Below are positions 43,055-52,485 of a stretch of 64,000 nucleotides of DNA, one piece after another. The notes beneath the pieces were generated by a model that saw nothing but the letters and a program-made list of their open reading frames with translations, did not search any database and was not told the DNA's origin. This DNA is from Litchfieldia stipae (GTDB lineage: Bacteria; Bacillota; Bacilli; Bacillales; Bacillaceae_L). The position numbers and the translations under genes were made by a program. The stretch is taken from the NCBI RefSeq assembly GCF_014837155.1, contig NZ_JACYHA010000001.1, positions 372,001-436,000 on the forward strand. Direction: 5' to 3'. The stretch's first letter is position 1; every line of letters starts with the position of its first letter.

Positions 43055-44317
43055 TTAACTCTCCTCAATAGGCTCGTTAATCTTCACTCCGACTTTTCGG
43101 ATTCTTCGATTTTCTACTTCAAGTACCGTAATTTCAACATTCTCATATGCAAAATGCTCTCCAACTTTAGGAATACGCTCAAGTGATTCAGAAATCCAAC
43201 CACCTAACGTATAGTACGACGTATCTGGTTCATTAATATCAACTAATTTAACGAAGTCATCAAGCGATAATTCAGCATTAAATTCATATGTGCTTTCATC
43301 AATTTGATTGATGTTCTTTACCTTTTCATCATGCTCATCCCAAATTTCCCCTACTATTTCTTCAAGGATGTCCTCTAACGTAATAAGACCTGATGTCCCA
43401 CCAAATTCATCAATAACAATCGCCATATGCGTTTTCGCTTTTTGAAGCTCAGGTAATAACGTAGAAATTTTCATTGATCGAACAACAAAGAATGGATCAC
43501 GAATTAAATCTCTTATCGAAATTTCCTTATTTTGAACAAGATTACTTAAGAATTCACGCTCTGATAGCACCCCAATAATATTATCAATATTATCTTCATA
43601 GACAGGAACTCTAGAATAACGTTCCTCTAAGAACATATCTCTAATTTCATCAATGGACTGTGATACCTCAACAGCCACCATATCAATTCTAGGAGTTAGA
43701 ATTTCCCCCACTAATATATCATTAAAGTCCAAAGAACGATGGACTAGCTCTTTTTCTTGATTATCAATGACTCCCTCTTCTTCACTTAAATCAATCATCA
43801 CTTTAAGTTCTTCTTCAGTTACAGATGGTGAGTCATCCTTTTGTTTAATAAGCTTTGATGCAGCTACTTTAAGTAGTACGAATAAGTACGTAACTGGTGC
43901 TAATACCTTCATCAGGAAAAACAAGATTCCTGAGATATTTAATGAGAATGCTTCTGCATTTTCCTTAGCAAATGACTTTGGTAAGATTTCTCCAAAGACC
44001 AAAATAAGAATTGTCATTACAAATGTACTAATCACAAGACCTGTATTTCCAGGTACAAGATCTCCTGCAACCTTTGCAGAGATAGACGCAGCAGCGATAT
44101 TTACAATATTATTTCCGACTAATATCGTAGATAATGCCTTATCAAAGTTCTCTGTAATATACAGTGCCTTTTTACTCCCTCTTCTGTTTTCATCACTGTA
44201 ATTTTTCAGTCTAATCCTGTTAACACTTGAAAAAGCAGTTTCTGTTGCAGAAAAGAATGCAGATAAAAAAATTAAAAAAACTAATAAAGAAATTGTACTC
44301 AGCGGCAAATCGCCCAA
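43055..44317 (-). CDS. CNNM/CorC-type membrane protein (DUF21-CBS-CorC_HlyC)
   Basis: This 420-residue protein has the DUF21 membrane domain (about 1-190, four helices, with FFSATETAFSSVNRIRLK and GEILPKSFAKENAE), two CBS domains (about 205-330, LTPRIDMVAVE and DEFGGTSGLITLEDILEEIVGEIWDEHD) and a C-terminal CorC_HlyC domain. Relatives export magnesium or sodium; B. subtilis MpfA (YhdP) exports Mg2+. Several paralogues exist in Bacillus and I cannot say which this is. The old label hemolysin is misleading. Single gene with a terminator. Confidence 0.9.
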   Translation of the reverse strand: MGDLPLSTISLLVFLIFLSAFFSATETAFSSVNRIRLKNYSDENRRGSKKALYITENFDKALSTILVGNNIVNIAAASISAKVAGDLVPGNTGLVISTFVMTILILVFGEILPKSFAKENAEAFSLNISGILFFLMKVLAPVTYLFVLLKVAASKLIKQKDDSPSVTEEELKVMIDLSEEEGVIDNQEKELVHRSLDFNDILVGEILTPRIDMVAVEVSQSIDEIRDMFLEERYSRVPVYEDNIDNIIGVLSEREFLSNLVQNKEISIRDLIRDPFFVVRSMKISTLLPELQKAKTHMAIVIDEFGGTSGLITLEDILEEIVGEIWDEHDEKVKNINQIDESTYEFNAELSLDDFVKLVDINEPDTSYYTLGGWISESLERIPKVGEHFAYENVEITVLEVENRRIRKVGVKINEPIEES

Positions 44318-44472
44318 GAAAGTTCACACTCCTAATTTTTTGTTTACCTAAACCTTATTCTATAGAACTTTTATTTAAACATACTTTTTTCCTTCATTAA
44401 TATCTGGAGAAAAATATGCTAATTCTATAATAGCAAATTAACGTCAATAATAAAATAAATAATATTACCACT

Positions 44473-44507
44473 TAAAAAGTGCCTAACACCAAAAGGTGCC
44501 AGGCACT
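44473..44507 (-). terminator. Intrinsic terminator of a 27-residue peptide gene
   Basis: AGTGCCT and CACC pair with GGTG and AGGCACT across a 4-base loop; TTTTTAAG follows on the minus strand. The same GTGCC..GGCAC hairpin type is common in Bacillus genomes. Confidence 0.75.
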
Positions 44508-44517
44508 ATACAGGTAC

Positions 44518-44601
44518 TCAAGATTCCAATAAATTATAACCAATGAAAAGCGTAAGAATAATCACTGAAGCAATGTTTAATGTGACCGAGAACATTTCCA
44601 T
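44518..44601 (-). CDS. Hydrophobic 27-residue membrane peptide
   Basis: The ORF starts MEMFSVTLNIASV and forms one membrane helix of about 20 residues. AAGGGGGACT lies 5-7 bases before the ATG and a terminator begins 11 bases after the stop, so it looks like a complete small gene. It lies between bmrD and the CNNM-type gene. It could be a small regulatory peptide or a type I toxin-like peptide; nothing in the sequence decides this. Confidence 0.55.
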   Translation of the reverse strand: MEMFSVTLNIASVIILTLFIGYNLLES

Positions 44602-44730
44602 CGTGAGTCCCCCTTATAAAGTTTTATCTATTATAAGGGTATCACCTATGACAATAATGTTTATTGAAAATCTATGGCTAAATTTTGTAGATTTTAATAA
44701 CCTTTTGTGAACTCAGTCATCACTTCAACA

Positions 44731-46746
44731 TTAGGCAATATCCGTTGCCTTTCCTTGCTGTAATTCATACATTTGATAGTACTTTCCACGTTGCTCCATG
44801 AGTTCATCATGGTTTCCTTTTTCGACAATTATGCCTCGATCAAGTACAAGGATTTGATCAGCATTCTTAATAGTCGATAAGCGATGAGCAATAATAAAGG
44901 TTGTTCTCCCCTTCTTCAGAACCTCTAATGCATTTTGAATGATCGCTTCGGTTTCTGTATCAATACTTGCCGTTGCTTCATCTAAGATCAGAATTGCTGG
45001 ATCAAACGCCAAGGCACGAGCAAAGGATATAAGCTGGCGTTGACCAGAAGATAGTGTGCTTCCCTTCTCAATCACAGGTTCATCATATCCTTTTGGGAGA
45101 CTTTTTAATAATTGGTATGCTCCAACATCATTCAATGCCTTCTCTACTGTTTCACGAGTGATGGATGGATCATCTAAGCTCACATTGCTTGCAATCGTTC
45201 CAGTGAAAAGGTAAGGGTCCTGTAAGACGATCCCCATATGTTTTCTAAGCACCTGTTTCGGAATATCATTAATGTTCATTCCATCAATTGTTATTTTCCC
45301 TTCTTTAATGTCATAGAAACGGAATAATAAATTCATGATAGAGCTCTTTCCAGAGCCAGTATGGCCAACTAAGGCAACCGTCTCTCCCTGCTTTGCTTCA
45401 AAATGAATATCCTTTAAGACATGCTCGCCTTCCTTATAGCCAAAGTAGACATGATCAAAGGAAACATTTCCTTGATAACGAGGAATTTCATCGGTGCTTA
45501 CATCAACACCGTCTAAATCAATAAGCTCAAATACTCGTTCAGAAGCCACCAATGATTGCTCTAAAATTGCAAGCTGATTCACCATTCCAGTAATCGGTTG
45601 GAATAAACGATTTAAATAATCAACAAATGCGTATAGGACACCTAATGAAATCACACTATCAAGACCTAAAGAACCCCCACCAAAATACCAAATTAAAGCG
45701 ACAAATGAGATGTTTCTCAGGACCCCCACTAGATTATGGGAGGTTAGAGCATTTAGATTCAGAAGTTTATTTTGATAAGCGAAATGCTCCTCATTTAGTG
45801 ATTCAAATTCCTTCTTCGCTACCTTTTGTCGTCGAAACGCTTGAATGATGGACATCCCTTGGATTGATTCATTAATCATCCCATTAATATCACTTAATCT
45901 CGAACGAATTTTGTGATTATACTTGGACGCATACTTCCGATATATTTTGATCCATAGAAATAGAATCGGTACAATAACCATACAAATTAAGGCAAGAGTT
46001 GGATCTAATAAGAACAGGGCAACAAAGATTCCAGTCATATAGATAATTCCTGTGAAGAAATTCGCGAGCACTGTGACATATAAATCACGAATCGCTTCTG
46101 TATCATTTGTTACTCTTGACACAACCTTCCCAGCAGGTAGGTTATCAAAGTAATTAATCGGTAAACGTTGGATCTGAGCAAATACATCTTCTCTCATCTT
46201 CTGAATAATCCTGTTTGCAGATGTCTGTAAGAGATAGCGTTGTCCGAATGTGAAAATGGAAGATATAACAAGCAGCCCAAAATATAGGGCAATCAGCTTA
46301 ATTAACATCGGAATTTCTGGTTTGTAAAATTGAAAGAGTTCATCAGTCGATAATTTTTCAACTTCATAGCTCATGGTTCTATCATTTCTTGAGATGGTCA
46401 GTACGTTATTCTCAACGACTCTTTCTCCATCAAATTCTATCTGTTCATCTGCAAAGTAATAGGAACGTCCCACCTGTAGGACTCTTGCTTCATTTAGCTT
46501 TTCTTCATTGTTAGCCAATCGGTCTTCCCGCTTATACCATTGACCATTAAATGAAACTGCGTCTTTGCTCTCATTTGTTTCATACCATACATTTTCAATC
46601 CCAAGAATATGATCATCAATCATTGTCTTAGCTATAAACGGGCCAGTTAATTCAGTTGCGACCGCAATCGTGAGCATAATAAGTGCAAGGATAATCGTTT
46701 TCTTAAACAGAAGGGCGTAGTTAAATAGTCGTTTTCCTACTTTCAT
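44731..46746 (-). CDS. bmrD: Heterodimeric multidrug ABC exporter subunit BmrD
   Basis: BmrD (671 residues) is an ABC half-transporter: six membrane helices with a large extracytoplasmic insertion of about 80 residues after the first helix (near 55-140), then a nucleotide-binding domain. Walker A is GHTGSGKSS, the signature is the altered LSSGQRQ, and Walker B is ILILDEATASID with the catalytic Glu. Its partner BmrC has the opposite defects, so only one ATP site is fully competent. ATG 46746 overlaps the bmrC stop (ATGA). Length and order match yheH (bmrD) of B. subtilis. Confidence 0.93.
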   Translation of the reverse strand: MKVGKRLFNYALLFKKTIILALIMLTIAVATELTGPFIAKTMIDDHILGIENVWYETNESKDAVSFNGQWYKREDRLANNEEKLNEARVLQVGRSYYFADEQIEFDGERVVENNVLTISRNDRTMSYEVEKLSTDELFQFYKPEIPMLIKLIALYFGLLVISSIFTFGQRYLLQTSANRIIQKMREDVFAQIQRLPINYFDNLPAGKVVSRVTNDTEAIRDLYVTVLANFFTGIIYMTGIFVALFLLDPTLALICMVIVPILFLWIKIYRKYASKYNHKIRSRLSDINGMINESIQGMSIIQAFRRQKVAKKEFESLNEEHFAYQNKLLNLNALTSHNLVGVLRNISFVALIWYFGGGSLGLDSVISLGVLYAFVDYLNRLFQPITGMVNQLAILEQSLVASERVFELIDLDGVDVSTDEIPRYQGNVSFDHVYFGYKEGEHVLKDIHFEAKQGETVALVGHTGSGKSSIMNLLFRFYDIKEGKITIDGMNINDIPKQVLRKHMGIVLQDPYLFTGTIASNVSLDDPSITRETVEKALNDVGAYQLLKSLPKGYDEPVIEKGSTLSSGQRQLISFARALAFDPAILILDEATASIDTETEAIIQNALEVLKKGRTTFIIAHRLSTIKNADQILVLDRGIIVEKGNHDELMEQRGKYYQMYELQQGKATDIA

Positions 46747-48500
46747 GCTGACACCCCACTTTCTTGCTTTTGTGCAATTTGTTGTCTGTCGAATTGTTCT
46801 TTGTACCAACCATTCATCGCAAGGAGTTCTTCATGAGTCCCTTCCTCAATAACTTTGCCTTCATCAAGAACAAGAATCCAATCAGCATGCTCAATCGCTG
46901 ATAAACGATGTGTTGTGATAATCGTGGTCTTATCAGATCGTTCTCTACGAATATTCTCAATAATAGCTGATTCCGTTTTTGCATCAACAGCTGAAAGTGA
47001 GTCATCTAGGATTAAGATTTCCGGGTTGACCGCTAATGCTCTAGCAATAGAAATCCGTTGCTTTTGACCGCCTGATAATGACACCCCTTTTTCTCCCACT
47101 AAAGTATTTAACCCATCAGAGAGCATCGTTAAATCCTTCGTAAAGGCAGCTAATTCAATTGCTTTTTGGAGCTCCTCTTCTGTTGCATCCTTTTTCCCAA
47201 ATAAGATATTCTCTCTTACTGTTCTTGAGAATAAGATATGATCCTGTGGGACATAGCCTACCCAGCCTTGAATTTCTTCAATGTCGATTCGTTCGATTGG
47301 GATATTAGAGATGGTAATTTCTCCTTCTCCTAATGGATATTCCCTTAATAGTTGTTTAACAAGAGTTGTTTTTCCACTACCGGTTTTACCAACCACCCCA
47401 AGTGTTTGACCTCTTTCAAGTGAGAATGAGACATCCTTTAAATTGATCACAGATGATGTTGGATATTTGAATGTCACATCCTTGAATTGAATGCCATTTG
47501 GTTTACCAACAGGGATAAGTTCATGATGATTTTTCACATCTGCTTCATATGAAAGAGTTTCAGTAACACGGTCTAATGAGGCATTACCTCGTTGCATAAT
47601 ATTAATGAGTTCACCGATAGCAAACATTGGCCAAATCATCATTCCTAAATACACATTAAATGATACTAGCTCACCTAATGTGATCGTGTTATGGAATACT
47701 AGATATGCTCCGTATCCAAGTCCAATCAGATAACTAATTCCAACCAAGATCTTCATTGTTGGTTCGAATAGAGCATCAATTTTGGCAACCTTTACGTTTT
47801 TTTCATATACATCTTCGGTTAATTTATGAAAACGTGATTGGTCTGCCTGCTCTTGGACATAGGCTCTGATTACACGAACTCCTGCAATAGACTCTAATAC
47901 TTGATCATTCATATCTCCAAAGGAATCTTGTGCCTCCATGAAACGTTGATGAATCTTCTTTCCATAAATTTGCATCACAATTGCCATAATTGGTAACGGA
48001 ATTAACGCAGCAAATGTCAATGGCCAACTGATTAGAAATCCCATTGTAAGTAAGATCGTTAACATAAATACACTTGAATCAATTAATGTTAGTATTCCAA
48101 ATCCAGCCGTTTGTGAGATTGCTTTTAAATCATTTGTCGCACGGGCCATAAGATCACCCGTCCGGTTTTTCTCATAAAATGGTGGTGTCATCTTTAATAA
48201 ATGCTTCATGAATCGACCACGCATAATTCGTTCTACCAGAAATGCACCGCCGAACAGCTTATACATCCATACATAGGTGATTCCATAAATGACAACTGCC
48301 AAGCAGGTTAAGAACACTATATACTGAAGCAACTTCTCCTTTGATAAGCTTCCCGCTTGAATTTCATCAATCGCAACCCCAATTAGCTTTGGTGGGATAA
48401 TCTCTAAGATCCCAACCAGAATTAATAAGATTATCGCAACCGTATATCTCTTCCAATATTGTTTAAAAAACCACCCTAATTTTACTAATACTGATAACAT
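46743..48500 (-). CDS. bmrC: Heterodimeric multidrug ABC exporter subunit BmrC
   Basis: BmrC (585 residues) has six membrane helices and a nucleotide-binding domain with Walker A GKTGSGKTT, a normal signature LSGGQKQR, and a degenerate Walker B ILILDDSLSAVD in which Asp replaces the catalytic Glu. That pattern, reciprocal to BmrD, is the mark of BmrC (YheI). The pair exports drugs such as Hoechst dye and several antibiotics in B. subtilis. GAGGAGG lies about 10 bases before the ATG. A leader ORF and terminator hairpins upstream suggest control by ribosome stalling. Confidence 0.94.
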   Translation of the reverse strand: MLSVLVKLGWFFKQYWKRYTVAIILLILVGILEIIPPKLIGVAIDEIQAGSLSKEKLLQYIVFLTCLAVVIYGITYVWMYKLFGGAFLVERIMRGRFMKHLLKMTPPFYEKNRTGDLMARATNDLKAISQTAGFGILTLIDSSVFMLTILLTMGFLISWPLTFAALIPLPIMAIVMQIYGKKIHQRFMEAQDSFGDMNDQVLESIAGVRVIRAYVQEQADQSRFHKLTEDVYEKNVKVAKIDALFEPTMKILVGISYLIGLGYGAYLVFHNTITLGELVSFNVYLGMMIWPMFAIGELINIMQRGNASLDRVTETLSYEADVKNHHELIPVGKPNGIQFKDVTFKYPTSSVINLKDVSFSLERGQTLGVVGKTGSGKTTLVKQLLREYPLGEGEITISNIPIERIDIEEIQGWVGYVPQDHILFSRTVRENILFGKKDATEEELQKAIELAAFTKDLTMLSDGLNTLVGEKGVSLSGGQKQRISIARALAVNPEILILDDSLSAVDAKTESAIIENIRRERSDKTTIITTHRLSAIEHADWILVLDEGKVIEEGTHEELLAMNGWYKEQFDRQQIAQKQESGVSA

Positions 48501-48532
48501 TGTTGTTTTTCCTCCTCATTATCCATCGGCAA

Positions 48533-48589
48533 CTAACCACCTTCAAGATCTCCTGTATACATCATTCCAATTCCTACAACAACACTCAT
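48533..48589 (-). CDS. Second short leader ORF before bmrC, 18 residues
   Basis: The peptide is MSVVVGIGMMYTGDLEGG. A strong GAGGAGGAA lies 4-6 bases before its ATG and its stop codon is 32 bases before the bmrC start. It lies downstream of the attenuator, so it is translated only when bmrCD is transcribed. It may couple translation into bmrC; no homologue is recognised. Confidence 0.5.
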   Translation of the reverse strand: MSVVVGIGMMYTGDLEGG

Positions 48590-48662
48590 AAAAGTTCCTC
48601 CTCATGTTTTTAAATTATATAAACACTCCATTCCTATGAATGGTAGGTTTAACCATAAATAA

Positions 48663-48692
48663 GAGGCATACGCTTCTAGTGCGATATGCCTC
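48663..48692 (-). terminator. Second hairpin in the bmrCD leader
   Basis: GAGGCATA-CGC pairs with GCG-TATGCCTC with one bulged base. The following TTATTTAT is a weak T tract, so this is a weak terminator or an RNA-stabilising hairpin. Confidence 0.5.
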
Positions 48693-48734
48693 ACAATCAG
48701 AAATACATCCTTACACAGGAATGAATTTCTCACA

Positions 48735-48772
48735 TAATAAAAGCACACATCACGACACCCGTGACCTGTGCT
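48735..48772 (-). terminator. Attenuator (intrinsic terminator) of bmrCD
   Basis: On the minus strand AGCACA-GG-TCACG pairs with CGTGA-TG-TGTGCT and is followed by TTTATT. It lies between the leader peptide and bmrC. The GGTCAC in its 5' arm (plus-strand 48761-48766) is exactly complementary to GTGACC inside the leader ORF (48833-48838), giving a possible antiterminator pairing. Confidence 0.65.
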
Positions 48773-48811
48773 ACTTTTGAATTAGTTCGTAGATCATCCT
48801 AAAAGAATGAT

Positions 48812-48886
48812 TTATTGCTCAATCAAAGGTAGGGTCACATTGGTTTTATGTAATTGATGTTGACGTACATCGATTAATCTTCTCAT
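48812..48886 (-). CDS. BmrB-like leader peptide, 24 residues
   Basis: The ORF begins MRRLIDVRQHQLHKTNVT and ends LIEQ. AAGGAGGG lies 7-8 bases before the ATG, a very strong site for such a short ORF. A hairpin AUCAUUC-UUUUA-GGAUGAU starts at the stop codon and the attenuator follows 40 bases later. In B. subtilis the bmrB (yheJ) leader at this place controls bmrCD through ribosome stalling; this peptide is shorter (24 against about 54 residues) and I see no clear sequence match. Confidence 0.65.
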   Translation of the reverse strand: MRRLIDVRQHQLHKTNVTLPLIEQ

Positions 48887-48930
48887 GTTAATACCCTCCT
48901 TTTCCATTTTAATGTAGTGTTTCCTTTGTT

Positions 48931-48960
48931 AGGATATCACCAGTGTCATAATTTTGTCAA
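48931..48960 (-). promoter_or_regulatory. Sigma-A-like promoter of the bmrCD leader
   Basis: On the minus strand a perfect TTGACA (48955-48960) is followed after 18 bases by TATCCT (48931-48936), placing the RNA start about 38 bases before the leader peptide ATG. Confidence 0.6.
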
Positions 48961-48984
48961 TTATTACTTTTTCCAAAAAATTCG

Positions 48985-49016
48985 ATAAAAAAAGAAGCTA
49001 GTTTTTTAGCTTCTTT
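48985..49016 (-). terminator. Intrinsic terminator of the thiamin operon
   Basis: AGAAGCTA pairs with TAGCTTCT around AAAAAC on the minus strand and is followed by seven T. The thiE stop codon lies at its 5' edge. Confidence 0.9.
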
Positions 49017-49647
49017 TCATTTCTTCAATTAATTCATTTGCAGCCTCAGTTGCTGATGGAGCTAGGCTAATAGCTGATACGACAGCAACACCATCTGCAC
49101 CTGCTTCGATCACTTCCTTCGCATTATCTTGAGTAATCCCTCCAATTCCTACAATCGGGATCTCAATTCCTTCTTCACGCATTTTTTTAACCATAAGTGG
49201 TCCCATGACATCTCTTGCATCTGCCTTTGTCTTTGTTTCGTACATAGGACCTACACCAAGATAATCAGCACCCTTTTCAATCGCTACTATTGCTTCTTCA
49301 ATATTATGGGCTGATACACCAAGTAGCATTGAACCAATCTTCTTCTTCACAGATCCAATTGGCTCGTCCTCTTGACCAATATGAACACCATCTGCTTGAA
49401 GCTCAATTGCTAAGTCAACATCATCATTGATAATAAAAGGAACATTTTTTTCCTTACAAATTAGCTGAAGCTCCATCGCTAATTGACGTTTTTCTTCTCC
49501 TTGCAGGGCTCCATTTCCTTTTTCTCGAAACTGAAAAAGGGTTACTCCACCATCCAAAGATTCTCTTAACACCTGACGTGGATCACGAGCACAGTTAGGA
49601 CTTCCCATAACAAAGTATAATGAGAGCATGTCTTTGATCTTGTTCAT
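49006..49647 (-). CDS. thiE: Thiamin-phosphate synthase ThiE
   Basis: ThiE (213 residues) joins HMP pyrophosphate to the thiazole phosphate, giving thiamin phosphate. TIM-barrel motifs are clear: [64 protein letters not shown] and [13 protein letters not shown] 49647 overlaps the thiD stop in TGATG, with GAGGTG upstream. Last gene of the operon, directly before the terminator. Confidence 0.95.
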   Translation of the reverse strand: MNKIKDMLSLYFVMGSPNCARDPRQVLRESLDGGVTLFQFREKGNGALQGEEKRQLAMELQLICKEKNVPFIINDDVDLAIELQADGVHIGQEDEPIGSVKKKIGSMLLGVSAHNIEEAIVAIEKGADYLGVGPMYETKTKADARDVMGPLMVKKMREEGIEIPIVGIGGITQDNAKEVIEAGADGVAVVSAISLAPSATEAANELIEEMKRS

Positions 49648-50450
49648 CACTTTGCACCTCGTTTTCGATATGCCCAATGATTTGTTGGTCCATGACCAGA
49701 GCCAATCCCTAATGTATCCTCGATTGCTGCCTGAATAAATGACTTGGCTGTTCCAACTGCCTCAACCACAGTTTTTCCTTTAGCTAGTTCAGCTGTAATC
49801 GCAGCAGCAAAGGTACAGCCTGTACCATGTGTATGCTTTGTATCTGTTCTCTTGCTTGATAACATGTGAAATTCTGTTCCATCAAAAAGCAAGTCTGTCA
49901 CTTCATCACCTTCACCATGTCCACCTTTAACAACAACATTCTTTGCTCCCATTTGGTAGATAGCTTTTGCAGCATCTTTTCTTTTCTCAAGTGTATCAAT
50001 AGAAAATCCTACAATCACTTCCGCCTCTGGAATGTTAGGTGTTATCACATTTGCTAATGGAATTAAGCGGCGCTTCAAAGAATCCACTGCTTGCTCTTGT
50101 AATAATGGGGCACCACCTTTAGCGACCATAACTGGGTCAACTACTAAATTTGTCCAACCAGTCGATTGGATTTCACCTGCAACTGCATCAATTAATTCAC
50201 TACTAAATAACATTCCCGTCTTCAGAGCATCTGGAGTTAAATCCTCAGCAATTGATCTCATTTGTTGAACTACGGCTTCAATGGAGAGAGGGTGTACACC
50301 TTGAACTCCTAACGTATTTTGTGCCGTAATCGCTGTTATCGCGGACATTCCATATACATCTAACTCTTGAAATGTCTTTAAATCAGCTTGTATTCCTGCA
50401 CCACCACCGCTATCTGAGCCGGCAATGGTTAATGCCTTTGCAACTTGCAT
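49647..50450 (-). CDS. thiD: HMP/HMP-P kinase ThiD
   Basis: ThiD (267 residues) phosphorylates hydroxymethylpyrimidine and its phosphate. The ribokinase-like fold shows [20 protein letters not shown] at the start, [30 protein letters not shown] and the anion hole/catalytic [15 protein letters not shown]. It overlaps thiE by one base. It follows thiF after a 46-base gap with its own ribosome binding site AGGAGGAAT. Confidence 0.95.
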   Translation of the reverse strand: MQVAKALTIAGSDSGGGAGIQADLKTFQELDVYGMSAITAITAQNTLGVQGVHPLSIEAVVQQMRSIAEDLTPDALKTGMLFSSELIDAVAGEIQSTGWTNLVVDPVMVAKGGAPLLQEQAVDSLKRRLIPLANVITPNIPEAEVIVGFSIDTLEKRKDAAKAIYQMGAKNVVVKGGHGEGDEVTDLLFDGTEFHMLSSKRTDTKHTHGTGCTFAAAITAELAKGKTVVEAVGTAKSFIQAAIEDTLGIGSGHGPTNHWAYRKRGAK

Positions 50451-50496
50451 TTGATTATTCCTCCTAATGGATCAAAGCAGATCCTTTTAAAAAAAT

Positions 50497-51516
50497 TTAA
50501 CCAATAAAACGATGATATAATGTCTTTGCTTCTGCAATATCCTTTGTGCCATGAACAAGAACACGACCATCTTTAAAAATGACTAATCGATGGTCTTTTA
50601 ACGTTAATGACAGTAGATATGGATTTTTTTCAATTAATCCACCCTGTGCCTGAAGAATGGTAGCAAGCTGCTCTAAATCCCGCTCCATCTTTTGAGGTGG
50701 TCTGATTTGAACGGTATCTCTTCCACATAATACGGCTGTCTTTGTTTGATTACTCAATGATAAGAAAGGATATGTAGGTTGAGCACCACAAGAAGGACAA
50801 TACTCCTTCTTTATTTTGTCCACATTAATAAATGTATGCTGATTTTTCCATAAATCAAAGGATACAAGCTTTCTTCGTAATGCTCCAAAATCTTCTACGA
50901 GGATTTTGAGTGCTTCCGTTAATTGAAAAGAGACGACCATTTGAACGGCTGGACTGATAATTCCAGCCGTATCGCATGTTAGGCCACCCATTGGAACAGT
51001 TTCTAATAAGCAATGTAAACAAGGGGTGTCCTTCGGAATAATTGTATAGCTAATCCCATAGCTACCTACACATGCTCCATAGATCCAAGGAATATTGAAT
51101 TTTTGAGAGACATCATTAATAAGCATTCTTGTATCAAAATTATCAGTGGCATCCATGATTAAATCAACATCTTTAGTAAGAGATTCCAGCTCTTCGATCG
51201 ATGCATCCATCACTAATGAAATGATCTCTACATCGGAATTGATTTGCTTCAAACGAATTGCAGCTGCTACTGCTTTCGGTGTTCGCTTTCTAGCATCATC
51301 CTCTGTATAGAGGTTTTGACGCTGGAGATTACTCCAGTCAACGTAATCTCGGTCAACAATCGTTACTTTTCCAATTCCAGCTCGAACTAGTCCTTCTGCA
51401 CTCCCTGTACCAAGAGCTCCTGCACCAATAATGAGGACATGCTTATGACGAATCAGCTCCTGCCCTTTGTTTCCAATTGGCCCAAAGAGCTCTTGACGTG
51501 AATACCTTTCACTCAA
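50497..51516 (-). CDS. thiF: Sulfur carrier adenylyltransferase ThiF (E1-like)
   Basis: ThiF (339 residues) adenylates the C-terminus of ThiS. The nucleotide loop is [19 protein letters not shown], followed by the adenylation residues [12 protein letters not shown] and [10 protein letters not shown], and zinc Cys pairs C-LH-C and C-PS-C. The extra C-terminal 90 residues resemble the longer MoeB/ThiF forms but lack a rhodanese Cys that I can identify. Overlaps thiG by 4 bases. Confidence 0.93.
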   Translation of the reverse strand: MSERYSRQELFGPIGNKGQELIRHKHVLIIGAGALGTGSAEGLVRAGIGKVTIVDRDYVDWSNLQRQNLYTEDDARKRTPKAVAAAIRLKQINSDVEIISLVMDASIEELESLTKDVDLIMDATDNFDTRMLINDVSQKFNIPWIYGACVGSYGISYTIIPKDTPCLHCLLETVPMGGLTCDTAGIISPAVQMVVSFQLTEALKILVEDFGALRRKLVSFDLWKNQHTFINVDKIKKEYCPSCGAQPTYPFLSLSNQTKTAVLCGRDTVQIRPPQKMERDLEQLATILQAQGGLIEKNPYLLSLTLKDHRLVIFKDGRVLVHGTKDIAEAKTLYHRFIG

Positions 51517-52280
51517 ACTGTGCTCATTCCTTCCAGTGGACTACTTGCTGTTGCATAACGTTTCTTTGGAATACGTCCTGCTTCAAACCCTAAGCGTCCT
51601 GCTTCAATCGCTAATTTCATCGCATGTGCCATTTTGACAGGATCCTGCGCTCCTGAAACAGCTGTATTTAACAGCACACCATCAGCTCCCATTTCCATGG
51701 CAATCGCAGCATCTGAAGGTGTCCCAATTCCAGCATCAACAATGACAGGAACCTTCGCCTGTTCAATAATGAAACTTAGGTTTAATGGATTAATAATCCC
51801 CTGCCCTGAACCAATCGGTGAAGCACCTGGCATAATTGCATGACAGCCTAATTCTTCTAAACGTTTAGCAAGGAGAACATCATCTGACGTATATGGTAAC
51901 ACAATAAATCCTTCTTTTAATAATTCCTCTGACGCCTTTAAGGTTTCTACAGGGTCAGGAAGTAATGTTTTTTGACAACCAATCACTTCAACCTTTATCA
52001 TATCACAAAGTCCTGATGCCTTTGCTAATTTTGCAATTCGAACCGCCTCTTCCGCAGTTTTCGCACCAGCTGTATTTGGCAATAACGTGTATCTCTCTAA
52101 ATCTAGCTTCTCAAGGAAATTAGGCTGACTTTCTTCAAAGATATTCATTCTTCTCACTGCAAACGTTAATATCTCAGCTTCTGAAACCGCCACTGCTTCC
52201 TTTTGAATATCAAAATTAGGATATTTACCGGTTCCCAATAATAATCTTGATGAAAATTCATAATGACCAATCTTTAACAT
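51513..52280 (-). CDS. thiG: Thiazole synthase ThiG
   Basis: ThiG (255 residues) makes thiazole phosphate from DXP, glycine imine and ThiS thiocarboxylate. Family motifs present: [30 protein letters not shown], the Schiff-base Lys in MIKVEVIG near residue 96, [13 protein letters not shown] and [12 protein letters not shown]. The gene begins 1-2 bases after thiS and overlaps thiF by 4 bases. Confidence 0.96.
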   Translation of the reverse strand: MLKIGHYEFSSRLLLGTGKYPNFDIQKEAVAVSEAEILTFAVRRMNIFEESQPNFLEKLDLERYTLLPNTAGAKTAEEAVRIAKLAKASGLCDMIKVEVIGCQKTLLPDPVETLKASEELLKEGFIVLPYTSDDVLLAKRLEELGCHAIMPGASPIGSGQGIINPLNLSFIIEQAKVPVIVDAGIGTPSDAAIAMEMGADGVLLNTAVSGAQDPVKMAHAMKLAIEAGRLGFEAGRIPKKRYATASSPLEGMSTV

Positions 52281-52281
52281 A

Positions 52282-52485
52282 TTATCCGCCTCCTACAAAA
52301 TGAACGATTTCAATTCGATCTCTATCAACAAGTCTTGTTTCTTGATGCTCACTTTTTTCTAAAATGGTTTCGTTTAATTCAACAATAACAACCTTCTCGG
52401 CTAATCCGAAATGCTCTAATAAACTAGACACAGTTTCAATCTGATCTGGTAGGCTAACTGTATCACCGTTAATCACTAACTCCAT
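52282..52485 (-). CDS. thiS: Sulfur carrier protein ThiS
   Basis: ThiS (67 residues) is a ubiquitin-like protein that carries sulfur as a C-terminal thiocarboxylate. It begins MELVINGD and ends VHFVGGG; the final Gly-Gly is required. The start lies 10 bases inside the end of thiO, and thiG follows at once. Confidence 0.95.
   Translation of the reverse strand: MELVINGDTVSLPDQIETVSSLLEHFGLAEKVVIVELNETILEKSEHQETRLVDRDRIEIVHFVGGG

Noticed and set aside
43767-44201. 144-codon ORF opposite the CNNM-type gene
   Set aside because: It lies wholly within a well-supported gene on the other strand and has no ribosome binding site or family.
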